Assembly: GCA_030062745.1 (NCBI GenBank)
Contig: CP099842.1
Span: 23,469,822-23,533,821 of the forward strand
Source: Capitulum mitella
Taxonomy: Eukaryota > Arthropoda > Thecostraca > Pollicipedomorpha > Pollicipedidae
Length of the DNA stretch: 64,000 bases
Direction of reading: 5' to 3'
The stretch's first letter is position 1; each line of letters starts with the position of its first letter. Below the pieces are notes generated by a model. That model was not told the DNA's origin. It did no database searches and worked only from the letters and a program-made list of their open reading frames with translations. Both the position numbers and the translations under genes were made by a program. This document shows positions 21,112 through 31,989 of this stretch, in pieces.

Positions 21112-23412
21112 GATATGGCTTTGGTGAGACAGTGATGGCGTTAAGTTAAATTCACAGCGTCCAGGACGCTAAGAATATCGTCCCAATGTGGGGATCTGAA
21201 ACTTTCATTCACAACCGTCACAAACTTCCCAGCAATTTCTCTGTGCCACACGATACATCACGCTTTCAGATCGTCATGGTCATTGTCCATTCGGTCTCAT
21301 TGTCAGTTGAGAGTAAACAGACTTCCTGCCCTGAAACGTATTAAAGAAAACATCCCACCAACAGCGTGCAATGAATGGTGTTATTTATCACAACGACCGA
21401 CAACCACGCCACGAGAGCTGCCAGCTCTCGCGGCCTGTCCGGAAGGCAATTCGGGTATCTGCGCATTGTGAGGCACTTCCACAAACAGGCCGCACCACAT
21501 CAAGAGAAGCACCAGCTCCGTGCCGAAGTCGGCGAGTGCGTCATCATCACAATTTCCATGGGGATGTAGCCTTCATCTGGACGGTGCTGCCACCTATGAC
21601 TAAGGTTATGAAGCCTGAACAGAGGTGCCGTACCCAGCATCCAGAGTACTGCTATGCCGGCGGGTGATGGCTGATGGCAGCACGAAACCTGAGAATAAAA
21701 CCCACAGTGAGTTGCATCCAGAAAAAGAGATAGATATGGATGAATGTCTAAATACCATGTTTAAACTGATAACAGTCTCACTAGGATTTAGAAATGGCAG
21801 AGACCGAAACCGTGCCCGGGCAATGCCATGAAATGCACTGGACTAACGGAACTGAAATTACAAGCAATTGACGATCATTGAATAAATGCGTAACAGATGA
21901 CTTCAAAATTATATGGGATGTACACATCAACTGTTGCAGAATCCTGGGAACAGCAGGGCAGGCAGTGCCGTTGGCGTTGTCGAAATTGGAATCGTTGGAG
22001 CACTGGAGGTAATCTATAGGTCACACTGCATTGGCCTGGTAATGACGTTGTCCGGTTGATGAAAGCTGTCTGGTCAAAGCTGTAAAATCCATGATTGCAA
22101 GGGCAGGCTGGATTAGTTAGGACAGGCAAGACTATCAACGTTTTATAACATTTGCATCTTTGGGGAAATGCAGCAGTAAGGAAAACAAACACCAAGGTTA
22201 CAAGAAACAGGAATAAAGTTACTGCTTTTTTGATACCTCAGCTTCTACTCTTACACTAGCATACATGCGAAATGAGCTATGCAATGCCGATGTCGCCTAA
22301 GATTTTTGGAAGATCATGTTGGCCCTTGAAAAAAAACACTTAAGATTGGAAACATGGTACAGTTGGTAGTAATGGTACTTACAATTTAACAGCCAAGACC
22401 AGGCCTGATATAGCTTCTGGACAGGACATGGACCCAACAGGTTACAGCGGGCAATTCATTAAATACAATTCGTTTTTACTGAATTATATGTCACATTGGT
22501 TAATGTTGTCACTTATCACCGAAATTCTACCAGCGCAAAACTAGAATTCATGAACAAGCCTCAGAAACAAGACTCACTGTCCTTATTCTCAGAAAGCGCA
22601 ACAGTTACCTCACTTACCATGACGATTGCACTTTCCTGCTAGCTGAATGACGCGTACTCTGGCTGTTCGGTCAAAACGCATTTGGAATTTAGGGGAATAT
22701 ATATCCACAACCGGCAAAGGTTTCCCCGGACACTGCCTGGTGATGAAACGCTGGCTCAGAATTAATAGTTTATTATTTAATTCCACGCTATTTTAATGTA
22801 GGAAATGATTCAGAACTCCTAAGAAACCAGTCGCGATTTCAAGTCTTAAGTAAATCAGCTTGCCACTAGTGTGTTCAAATTTCACTGCGACAGCTTTATA
22901 TAGGGCCTTGGCGACAGCATAAATAGGGCCTTGTTCTTGTTCTTGAGTGGTTAGGGCGCACACCCTCACGGGCTCAAGTGTCATGTGGTACGTAGACTGT
23001 TATTCAGCTGATCTTGGATGATTGCCAAAAAGCTCGATATCGCTGAGTCCTGTTCTGTGGACCATTTCTCTTGATTGGACCAACATAATCGGTCCGTTGA
23101 GAAAAGTATCGCCAGATTTAAAGAAAGAAGTGGGTGTTATGCAGGAAAGACGTATGGGCTTTTGTGACTGGTTCGCGGTTCTGTAGTGTACTGTTCAGAC
23201 TAAAAGGTAAGTTCAAGCTGCGGTAAGTCAGATGCAATTTTGCCCTCTTTCTCTCTTTGGCTATTTGGACAATCAAGGAGAAAAGGACAAAAAGAAAGGT
23301 TGGCCTTGCATGGGATGCTCATAGGCCTATCTACATGATTCATTGGATATGAATGAATTAGTCTCGTGTGTCCCAATGCTAACCGTGCTAAAATAATCTC
23401 TTCCTGGAGGTC
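21112..23412. other. Unassigned interval between the T4 element and LINE remnants, copy A
   Basis: No recognised gene. It differs very little from copy B (41,721-44,021) compared with neighbouring stretches. It contains one notable minus-strand open frame (21,875-22,237, listed separately) and short frames around 21,280-21,670 without known motifs. The right part, about 22,700-23,400, may be the 3' end of the minus-strand LINE whose RNase H region lies just beyond, but no clear tail marks it. Confidence 0.4.
21875..22237 (-). CDS. Unrecognised open frame with hydrophobic leader and nine cysteines, copy A
   Basis: This minus-strand open frame of about 120 codons has no in-frame ATG; it opens just after a stop at 22,238. 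The first residues are basic, then hydrophobic (IKKAVTLFLFLVTLVFVFL), resembling a signal peptide or signal anchor. A cysteine-rich stretch follows with CKC, CPC and CLPCC motifs and one N-glycosylation sequon (NRT). It ends in a stop at 21,875. If real it must be a downstream exon, since the start would lie in an upstream exon. Alternatively the hydrophobic part is an intron's pyrimidine tract, as CCCCAAAG reads as a possible acceptor just before the cysteines. Copy B differs by one amino acid. I cannot assign a family. Confidence 0.25.
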   Translation of the reverse strand, partial: GIKKAVTLFLFLVTLVFVFLTAAFPQRCKCYKTLIVLPVLTNPACPCNHGFYSFDQTAFINRTTSLPGQCSVTYRLPPVLQRFQFRQRQRHCLPCCSQDSATVDVYIPYNFEVICYAFIQ

Positions 23413-23670
23413 CTAGTGGTGATTTTTGTCCCATTCAGACGTAGTAGGGTTCATTCGTTTTAAATGTGATGGACGAGGGTGGCCGCGCCGATATGCGTGA
23501 GAATATCGCGTTGTATATTTTCCTATTTCCCGATAAAATTCCTCGTGACTAACCGACACTGGGTAACTGCTGCTATTTGTAGAAATTCCTTTGTTTTCAT
23601 GTCTGCCATTTCGTATCCTTGGCTGGCGTGATGCCCAGGAGTCCACAAAACTTCAAAAAATCAGTTGGCC
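23413..23670 (-). pseudogene. RNase H region of a minus-strand LINE, second part, copy A
   Basis: On the minus strand the motif KFCGLLGITPA corresponds to the FxWVPSHxGIxGN region of LINE RNase H domains. It is followed by SREEFYREIGKYTTRYSH-like and RRGHPRPSHLKRMNP fragments in shifting frames, typical of the segment after RNase H. It continues the RNase H fragment at 27,558-27,818; the plus-strand LINE sits exactly between the two. It is broken by stops and frameshifts. Confidence 0.55.
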
Positions 23671-24204
23671 TAGCGCGGCGCCCGGGTGCGCACGCAGCCG
23701 CAGCTCTCCCGACACCTACCCCATTCGCACGTCTGTGCGTTACCTGGTGTTGCTCAAATGGTATCACGCGATTGTGCAAGCGCACTAAATAACCAGAGAG
23801 TGCCGGGCCACAAGATATGGATCGACCATACGTTCAGTGGATCATCTGTATTCTGCAACACCGCGACTACAGAGCGATGGCGGCTCGGCAGATCAACAAC
23901 GAACCACCAATCTTACAGTAAGGGCAGTCTTAGTTGCCCACCAGAATGTCTCGTACGTACCGTCATTGCCACACTGCAACTGGGACCGTCATCGCGTTAC
24001 TGTTTGCCGTCATCTTGGTACAGACCGTTTGCACCCTATTGCAAGCCGTCCAGCCGGCCGCTGGCCCTTCGCGTCGCTCCTGGCGGCGCGCCGGCTCTCC
24101 GTGGCCCCGCATATCAGCTGATCTGAGCTGCCGACGCCGGCCTGCTGCATCCCGCTGGACGGGGTCACAGCCGCCCCGCGCGGCAACCGTGTCAAGGTTG
24201 CCAG

Positions 24205-24880
24205 GCCACTTCATCGTAGGTGATATAAATATCCAGTCATTGAAGTCTAAGTTGCCTGATCTTTGCCACGTCCATCATGTGTATGATTTTGATGTGCTGT
24301 CTGTATGCGAAACATGGCTCACGTCACTCACACACGCCGGAATGACTGTTAACCATCGCTGGGTACACAATTACTAGAAGTGATACGTGTTACGGAAAGG
24401 GCTTAGCCAGTGGTTATCGCGGTGTGGCTGTTCTCATGCATGACAAGTATAGCTACGAAGTGATTAGCACGCCACATACTGAAGCTGGGAACTCCAAGCT
24501 CGGATCGTGTGGGTCGCCGTGCGGATCAGCAAGCGGCAGACACACCTAATAGCATCAGCATACCGTGTCCCATATAACACCACCCGACAACTAACAGCTG
24601 ACCTGGACGACTTAGAGGTCCAGTTACAACACACGATAGCTAACCACCCAAATGCCGAAATCATCGTCACCGGAGATATGAACTGTTGCATGCTCAAGCC
24701 TGACCCCACCAGCCCAGGCCACACGCCTGAGAGAATGCTCGCCTCTTACGGTCTCCACCTGTTTAACAGTACATATTCCACACACAGGCCAGCGCGCAGT
24801 TTACTCGACATTGTCGCCGTCACTTGTCGCAATCTTGTCCGGCGTGTTGGTGTTACTAGGTGTCACTGCGGGAGTCACTA
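24205..24880 (+). pseudogene. LINE endonuclease domain, copy A
   Basis: Endonuclease/exonuclease/phosphatase-type motifs are seen in order: GDINIQSLKSKL at the start (DNA-nicking domain N-terminus), DVLSVCETWLT with the catalytic glutamate, HLIASAYRVP, and IIVTGDMNCCMLKPD holding the catalytic Asp and Asn. The expected late SDH-type histidine motif is not evident. In this family the domain nicks the target DNA to prime reverse transcription. The frame is broken at about 24,375 and just after 24,870. Confidence 0.75.
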
Positions 24881-25939
24881 GGTGTTAACGCGCGTAGTTT
24901 TGCGATCCACACGTCAGCATACGGGTAGTTCAGGCCCAATCCCACACCGTCACAGTTCAGCCAGAGGAGACAATGACGCACTCAACCAACGTCTCTTCTA
25001 CGCTGGCTGGACGACCGTCATTGAACACCAAACTACGACGGAAAAATGGCAGGCATTCCTGCATATTTTTCTGCCTACGTTGAATGCTGTGGCCCCGGTC
25101 CGACGTGTCCACCTGCGCCACACTGCGGGTCTCGCGTCATCGCAGACACGAAGCGGCTGATCGAGCACAGACAGGCAGCACTGCGACACAACTTGTCCGA
25201 ATACGAGGACGTCAACAGGCTGTGTCGCGCGGCGATTCGCTGGTACTGTGAGGCGCACTTTCAGCGAGAACTGGTAACGGCCAGGCCTCACAGTTTGTGG
25301 AGCGTATTACGACCGCTTATCGGAACTAAATCGAAACAATCGTACATCCCTAACGTCACACCAGACGCACTTAACAACTATTATGTGCTTGTTGGCACAT
25401 AATAGTTTTGTTAGATCTTTATCTTTATCTTACCAGTATCTTTCACTGAATTTGTTCCGATAGTGCTAGAAAAGAAGGGTTAAGTGTTAGATGAAAAGGT
25501 TTGTTCTGTTTTTCGTGATGTCTTTCCATGAAATGCTTAAAATAATCTGCTTCGACTTCAGCAGCTTCCGCAATATCTGCATCATCATCTTCCAGAGCCC
25601 AAACGCCTCAAATGAATTTGCAATTTTTGCAAAAGAAACAAATCGCAACATCGACGTAACCGTTGGAATACCAACAAGAATCGCGCAATATACTAGCAAA
25701 AGTGGCATACTCTGCGCGACCGCAAACTCGGCAGTCCGCTGACTAAATGGAATGATTATGACAGGCTTGACTTCATAGTATTCCGAAAGCAGGATACTGT
25801 GCCGCTTCACACTGTCATGCTTTGAACGGGATAAATATTCATCTGCAATAGTTGGTGAAACGGAATATGTCATAACTATTACAAATGTGACTAAATATGC
25901 CACGTTCAGAGAATGTACTCCTGTGGTGAAACGGGCTCT

Positions 25940-26660
25940 AGTACGCGACCTATTTCCCTCTTGCCCACGGCAATGAAAGTAGTCGAGCGTGTCGTGCAAC
26001 ACCAGCTTGTACACCACCTCGAGAGCAACCATCTCCTGTCTAGCACGCTGCACAGATATAGAAAGACAGTCTACTGACACTGCCCTTCATGTCGTAACCG
26101 ATAGGATATTCCAGGCAATGGATAGTGGCGCAGTGTTCATTCTAGTATTGCTCGATTTGTCAAAGGCCTTCGATGTAGTAACATACGAGAAACTGCTCGA
26201 AAAGCTAACATGGTATGGTATTGATCCACAATGGTTTGACAACTATTCGTCCGGTCCTACCCAACCGGTGCAGGTCCGATCCAGTGATAGAAACACAGTG
26301 CTGTCACGGACGAAACCAAGCAACATCGGAGTGTATCAGGGAGGGTCTCTCAGTTGTATATTGCACATGTTGTTTACCAAAGAGCTTAGCCTCTATGTAC
26401 CTGAGTCCTTGTCAGCCGTGCATTTCGTAGACGACACGCAAATTCTGATCAGCGGAAAGACGTCGAATATTCATGACTTAGTCGCCACAATGGAACACAC
26501 ATTGGACTCGCTGTACCAGTTGTTCTGTACCAGCGGCATGAAACTAAATGCGTCAAAAACCCAGATGGTCGTGTTAGGGACGCCCGCCACGTTGAGACTG
26601 GCGGGCGTTTTGGCGAGATTGGCGAACAGTAGGCTTCAAGACATGCTTCTGTTCAACTGA
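25940..26660 (+). pseudogene. LINE reverse transcriptase domain, copy A
   Basis: RT blocks are seen in order: RPISLLP with AMKVVERVVQ just downstream, then VLLDLSKAFD, then YQGGSLSC in place of the usual PQGSVLGP block, then HFVDDTQI as the catalytic FxDD, then GMKLNASKTQ. A frameshift near 26,060 separates the first block from the rest. The catalytic aspartates of FVDD are present, but the disrupted frame implies no activity. The stretch before it (25,490-25,940), which should hold the RT fingers, is too degenerate to align. Confidence 0.8.
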
Positions 26661-26673
26661 ACTTAGAACAACT

Positions 26674-27285
26674 GTGATAGACAGCAGGGTGACAAGGAAC
26701 TTGGGTGTCATACTTGATGGACATTCAAATTACCAATCACTCATTGACGAGATGACCCGAAAGCGTAACGGTGTGCTCATTGTGTTTGATCATGCCAGAT
26801 ACGTGATGCCAAAGAGTGCGCTGAAACCCATCGTTCAGGCTCTGGCTGTTTCAATCGTGAGATACTATATTTCGAAATATGCTACGTGTGGCGAGACGCA
26901 GCTGCGCCGTGTGCAAAACATTCTAAACTTCTGCGCGCGTGTAGTATGCGGAGGACGTAAGCATGACCATGAGGACGTAAACATGACATATGTGTCGGAC
27001 TTGTCTCGCGATCTGAAATGGCTCACCGCTTCCGAACTAGTGATGTGCCACCGCGTATATAGCGTGCACAGGGCGCTAGTCAGTGGACGGCCTGAGGCGA
27101 TCGCTGCGACGCTCGGACAGAGAACGAATCAGAGACATACGCGCGCCACAAGGCATGCCCTGAAGTCACGTTCCCACGTATCCGAACCGAGGCGAGCCGC
27201 CGCAGACTGTGCTATGGCCCTGCACAAAAGTGCAACCATTGTGTTTATTTCATATTATCGTTATGGTTCAAAACACTGGCTTTAG
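26674..27285 (+). pseudogene. LINE C-terminal domain, copy A
   Basis: This is the post-RT segment in a different frame from the RT core. Motifs are VTRNLGVILDGH, RYYISKYATCGE, LRRVQNILNFCARVV, RKHDHEDV, LSRDLKWLTASEL and TRHALKSRSHVSEPRRA. The order and motifs match the tail that follows RT in CR1- and Jockey-group LINEs. The same segment is seen, more diverged, in the fragment at 5.6 kb. Confidence 0.75.
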
Positions 27286-27557
27286 ACATCGGCTGAGACG
27301 ACATATTCTGCGGCTGGGACATGAACCCATCTGACGGTGATGCTGCTCTGCGACCGACTGAACTCTAGTCATTGGGTGTTTTGCACTTTTTCATTACCTG
27401 CCATGTGGAGTTCGTTTTGATATTCGCACGCCGTGACTGCTTGAGCCGGCTACGGATATTCCTGTCTTATTTTTTTCGATCTGAAGCGTGGCAGCGAAAA
27501 GCCACCAGTGTGGGTCTGTCATTAAAAATATATCTGTATCTATCTGTATCTGTACCA

Positions 27558-27818
27558 GACGATATGCCCTTGTCTATAACGTCGCGATGAGGGTCAACAA
27601 TGAGAACAGTAAGGGATCAGGTCTATGGAGGGGATGCAGGGCCTGTAAAGCGGAGAGTGAATCTGAGCAAATCACAGAGTTTCGGATAGTATTTGCCTGT
27701 GTAAATCGCAGAGCCTGGTGGATTGTATAAAGCTCCGCGGTGAAAAACGACAATTTATTTGGTAATTTTGTGGCGCCCGGCGATCTGTTTATCATTAAAA
27801 GCACAGCTGACTGTGTAG
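27558..27818 (-). pseudogene. RNase H region of a minus-strand LINE, first part, copy A
   Basis: The minus-strand frame encodes PNKLSFFTAELYTIHQAL, with the catalytic glutamate of LINE RNase H, then ICSDSLSALQAL with the catalytic aspartate, then LHRPDPLLFSLLTLIATL. The first catalytic block (TDGS) is missing because a TTAA element (27823-29254) is inserted just upstream. A plus-strand LINE is inserted downstream. It is a relic of an older LINE broken twice. Confidence 0.75.
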
Positions 27819-27822
27819 TTAA

Positions 27823-28512
27823 CATGCACCGTGGAAGGGAGGTTTCGCGTCAACGTGCACTGGAAAGGGGCTCAAAAGCGCCTCCTAAAAGGCTCCAAAA
27901 GTGCCCCCCTCCGATCTCAAAAAGGGAAAGAGCTAAAGACATGACATTTTTTAGGTAGGGTAGGGCTATTAATCTGTACATAGTGTGCAATTTTCATGGC
28001 TCTAGGTTTATATCTTCAAGGTCAAATGGAGTCGAAAAGGGCAACTTTGGATACTTTCTCGGCCCGTACAGTCCATTCTTTATGGCTTTTGGAACGAAAT
28101 GGGAAAAGGTTGCGTGTTTGGGCGTTAAAACGTGGAATACATCAATTTCCGTTCATTTGGCGTCTTGAGCGAGGATTTTGGGTCGAGGTCATATCAGGTC
28201 ATTGATCTATGGCATCATTTTTCCATTGTTTTGCAGATCAGATTTCGAGCAACACGGGATACTGGTGTAGCTGGGGTGTAAACAAGACTCTAAACGCGTC
28301 TTTTGGCGTATTTTCAATGAATATAGCCAACATCAGCATTTAGTTACTTCTAGCGTTTACGTACCCCCGCAAGGTCAAAAGAAGTGAAGTGAGGTCACTG
28401 ACCTTGGACGAAGTTTTTGAGCCAAAGTAAGTTTTGTATCAACTGTTTGCGTTAAAGTTATTTCGTTAAAACGAACCCAATTACACGATCTGGTTGCTAT
28501 AAAACGTTAAGG

Positions 28513-28581
<69 letters not shown>

Positions 28582-28594
28582 CATACGTATACAT

Positions 28595-28640
<46 letters not shown>

Positions 28641-29254
28641 ATGAATGTCTCAAACGTATTTTTATTAGAGTCTTTCAATGCATATTACATACAAATCAGC
28701 ATGTTACAAAGCAAATCTGGACCAGGTCACAAGATAATTACCTTGAACTTTGATGACATTGACCTTCATTTGGTGACATTGACCTTCACTGGCCCTGGCA
28801 TGTGTAAGCGTATCAAGGTGTGCAAACGTGTTTTTATTTGAATGCATATCTCATACAATCCGACATGTTACAAAACAAATCCGAATCAGGTCACAAGGTA
28901 CTTGGCTTTGACCTTTGGTGACCCTGATCTTTACTTATCCTGGCTTTGGTCTTGTTACATTCATCACTTATGCCCGAATGATGTCGGCTGATCATGTTTA
29001 AACGCTAATCTTACGTAGAACGCTTTTGCAGTCCCCATTCGTCAGCGACGAACGCTGTTTTCGTTATGTTTCTTTGACTTCAAATGCTTCAAACTTCAAA
29101 AATTTTCGTCCGATTTTTGGGTTTTTTACTCCGATCGACGAGTTATTTATTGCCATAAATTGCACGAAGTAGCAGCGACCAACTCCGACCCGTTCACGAG
29201 ATTTTCAATAGAATCAGATGGGGGACACAAAAGTGCCCCCTCCAAGTGCGCGTG
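27823..29254 (-). mobile_element. Non-autonomous TTAA-type transposon, family T4, right copy A
   Basis: It is flanked by TTAA on both sides (27819-27822 and 29255-29258). Read on its own strand it starts CACGCGCACTTGGAGGGG and ends in CCCTTCCACGGTGCATG, an imperfect inverted pair. It is homologous to 19507-21107 in reverse orientation. It interrupts the RNase H relic of a minus-strand LINE. It carries a (TA)n tract and many TGACCT sites; no coding sequence was seen. Confidence 0.8.
28513..28634 (+). repeat. (TA)n/(CA)n microsatellite, copy A
   Basis: Long TA runs with a short CATACACACACACA middle, within the right T4 element. Copy B (49,103-49,198) has a shorter TA and a longer CA part, as expected for a variable microsatellite between haplotypes. 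Confidence 0.95.
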
Positions 29255-29258
29255 TTAA

Positions 29259-30149
29259 GGCACGAAAGCCAGACAGGACTAACAACACCAGATATACCGC
29301 GCGGTGACGACACCGATTACACCAGCAGACTTGAGGTAAATAGAACTGCATAAATATGTAGTGCTGTTTTGTTAAGAGGGCTACATTTGTAACCAAATGA
29401 AGACTTTCATGTTTCAGTGCGCTATAGGATCCATCACGTGTCATGTTTGCAGTAGCACGGAATTTGGGGGTTGGTCGTGCCCGGAGATCGGACATGCAAG
29501 CTGGACGGAAACGGAAACGGAGTATGTGCTAAGACACGATCCGCGCTCGCAGTACGTACATACTGCGAAAAAGGCGCACTGCATCCTGCAAAGAGGAACC
29601 AGCGTAGGCAATATGCATCCGTCGATACAGTCACCGCTGGTAAAAATATCGTTTGTGTTTGGCTGTAAATTTTTGCTGGCTAGGAACTCGGTAGACATCA
29701 TTACAAAGCCCTCTAGCGGCACTCTAGTTTATATCTACCGAGGTTTATACCTTTGATTCTGGCTTGGATAAAACATTCGAAATTGTCATATTGCTTGGGG
29801 TTTCCATCACAAAGCTCATGAAATTTACAATGTTGAATAATAATCAGCATACCAAATGGTCGATGAACAGGGTCCTAGGTTACGATAATGCACGTCTGTT
29901 GAACTGTCTCGACTCTGAAGTTTCATGATCAGGTATGTGTTTGGATTTTTCATTAACCTTCTGGCATTCAGTATCTACTCAATATTTAATACAAGGTATT
30001 CTCAATGGATGTAAATCATCCCGGAGGTTTTTCCAAGATCCAATGAATTTGCTCAATCCAAGACGTGCAATTTTATGTGGCATCTATGTAGGACAATTTT
30101 TGATTGCGGAATTTTAAATCTTTTTTAATTCTCTCTAAAGACATTTTAA
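29259..30149. other. Unassigned interval, copy A
   Basis: No gene recognised. Short frames exist on both strands (for example 29,397-29,756 on +) without known motifs. Copy B differs by single bases and a small rearrangement near 29,709 (CTCTAGCGG versus CGTGGTATGCCGG). Confidence 0.4.
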
Positions 30150-30366
30150 GGCATAGGATCTTTTTTTATTTCGTTCAGAGACATCCAGGAATCTTGGATC
30201 CTTTTCTCAAATTTTTCGAAGGATCTTCTGAGATCTGGGTGCTTTTCCCAAATTTTGTCAGAGGATCTTTTTAAAAAATTCTTCGAAGGGCCTTGTGGGA
30301 TCCGGGATCCTTTTAGATTTTCTCGAAAGATCTTCTGGGATCTTGGACTTTTTCCGGAATTCAGGC
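30150..30366 (+). repeat. Degenerate tandem repeat rich in GGATC, copy A
   Basis: Roughly four imperfect copies of a unit of about 50-60 bp built around AGGATCTTTTT, AATTTTTCGAAGGATCTTCTG and GGATCTTGG. The tract directly precedes the resumption of tRNA-unit flank sequence (AGGACGGTCTCAGCCAAGG). Copy B has the same at about 50,722-50,937. Confidence 0.7.
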
Positions 30367-30606
30367 ACATGTCTGGCTAGGACGGTCTCAGCCAAGGTCG
30401 GAACGATCATTGCTTCTGATGGATTGTCTTGAATGATTACGCGACGTGAAAAGGTAAAAGTGGCAGCAAAATGTGATGAAATCATCAGCATTCTTGGACA
30501 TGAGACATGAATTTTACGGACGACACTGATGCTCCTTACTGACGTTACTCGAAATTTTTCCTGTGTTCTACAATCACGTCAGCGCAGGCCGCGAATTCTC
30601 AAAACG

Positions 30607-30678
30607 CTCCCCGTCAGGGAATCGAACCCTGGTCTCCCGCGTGACAGGCGGGGATACTCACCACTATACTAACGAGGA
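30607..30678 (-). tRNA. tRNA-Asp (GTC anticodon), copy A
   Basis: Intact 72-nt copy with the stop GAGCGTTTTGAG on its own strand. It corresponds to 51178-51249 in copy B and is probably the same locus on the other haplotype. The next unit to its right contains a degraded copy (31527). Confidence 0.96.
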
Positions 30679-31526
30679 GTGTATATGTTCCATTCCTGAG
30701 CTGTCCAAATCCAGCAACTGGCGTGCTGCATGCACGTGTGCAGGGCATGCCCAAAAATGGTCTGATATCGTGTGCACCACCCTCGTGTCACGAAGGTGTG
30801 CTGTCCGCTCGTGGCTAGCCACTGTCAGAAAGACTGTCCCGCACGACATGAGCATCGCTTTTGGCACTATGTAGGGAACATTTTTAGGACAATTTGTTGT
30901 CATGCGTAGGTAACAATGACGTGCAGTTATTGACATCTAAGAAATACATCGCGGGTTATGAGCAGGAAGTTAAACGTCCGCCAGGGTCTGATTATACTTC
31001 TGTCATAGCTATCGAACAAAGTTGTTATCGACTTCTTAAAAACATCATTAATTAAATTTTCAGCACTGCTTCGAAACTATTGGATGTAAAATGTCGTTTT
31101 CATGCATATGTACCTATGACGTGGCGTGATTTCGTCTGGAGCAATGCATGACAGTTTCTCCTCAGGACGTTGAACTGAATCCAGGTATTTTCTCCTCACA
31201 GATGGGATACATTGGCATATCTAGAAGCGGCAAGGCGTCATATAGAGTCATCTCAAGACTAGAAGTTAATCCGCAATATCGTTCTGTTGAACGCTAGGAC
31301 GATCTCCGTCAAGGTTGGAAAGAACATTGGTTCTAATGAAACATGTTGAATAATTACATGATGTGCATAGGAAAGAGTGACAAATACAAGGTCACGACAC
31401 CATAAGCATTCCTGGGCGTGAGACATTAAGTCTACAGACGGCACTGATGCTCCTTACTGACGTCGCGACAAAAGTCGTTCCTGTGTTCCACAATCACGTT
31501 GGCGAGGGCCACCCATTTTTAAAATG

Positions 31527-31598
31527 CTCTCCGTTAGGGAATCGAACCCTGATCTCCGGCGTGACAGACAGGGATTCTCACCACTATACTAACGAGGG
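31527..31598 (-). pseudogene. Degraded tRNA-Asp, copy A
   Basis: Length is 72 nt with the GTC anticodon and an intact B box (GGTTCGATTCC). However, the acceptor stem has mismatches (CCCTCGT against ACGGAGA), the anticodon stem is weakened (CCTGT against GCCGG) and one T-stem pair is lost. The downstream TTTT is still present (GAGCATTTTAAA). It may be transcribed but is unlikely to fold into a stable tRNA. Copy B carries the identical degraded copy at 52099. Confidence 0.8.
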
Positions 31599-31905
31599 TG
31601 GACGTGGCTTTCCCCGAGCTGTCGAAATCGAGCAGATGGCATGCTGCATATGCTGCAGGACATGCTCAAAAACGGTCTAATATCGTGCGCATCACCCTCA
31701 TGGCACGAAGCTGAGCTGTTCATTTGTGGCTAGTCACTATCAGACAGACTGCTGGAACATTATGTGTTATTTTGTGGTCATGTATATGTTATGATGGCAT
31801 GAAATTATTCATTTATAGAAAATATACAGCGGGCTGTCGTCAGGAAGCCGAAATTCAACCAGAATTTCGCTATAAGAGGATATTGAGGATATGAAAGCTA
31901 ATTTC

Positions 31906-31989
31906 GCTATGAGAGGAGGTTATTCAGGTAATATATAACCTATATTACCCTCCTCATGGCACGTATAAGGAATAACCTCCTCTCATAGC
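31906..31989. repeat. 20-bp perfect inverted repeat with nested inner hairpin, copy A only
   Basis: GCTATGAGAGGAGGTTATTC (31906-31925) is matched by its exact complement at 31970-31989. The 44-nt interval contains a second inverted pair (GGTAATATA and TATATTACC). Copy B retains only the right arm, near 52,440-52,460, so copy A gained an inverted duplicate or copy B lost one. Confidence 0.85.

Larger units (their letters stand above)
23671..27553 (+). mobile_element. Non-LTR retrotransposon (CR1/Jockey-like LINE), copy A, defective
   Basis: About 3.9 kb. The order is a GC-rich 5' part with a hydrophobic stretch (ALLFAVILVQTVCTLL), an AP-type endonuclease, reverse transcriptase, a C-terminal domain, and a 3' end with an ATCTGT-like tail. 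It lies inside the RNase H region of another, opposite LINE, which is why both ends can be placed. Several stops and frameshifts break the frame (for example near 24,375, between 25,400 and 25,940, near 26,060 and at 26,660), so it cannot make an intact protein. The clade is inferred from the layout only. Copy B holds the same insertion at 44280-48141. Confidence 0.8.

Noticed and set aside
19507-29258. A composite transposon bounded by the two inverted T4 copies
   Set aside because: Each T4 copy has its own TTAA/TTAG pair, and the right copy separately interrupts a LINE relic, so they look like independent insertions rather than ends of one unit.
17515-30370. One giant element (Polinton-like) of 12-13 kb inserted in a tRNA unit
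   Set aside because: No integrase, polymerase B, ATPase or capsid-like frames, and no matching terminal inverted repeats at the two borders; the interval is explained by several smaller elements.
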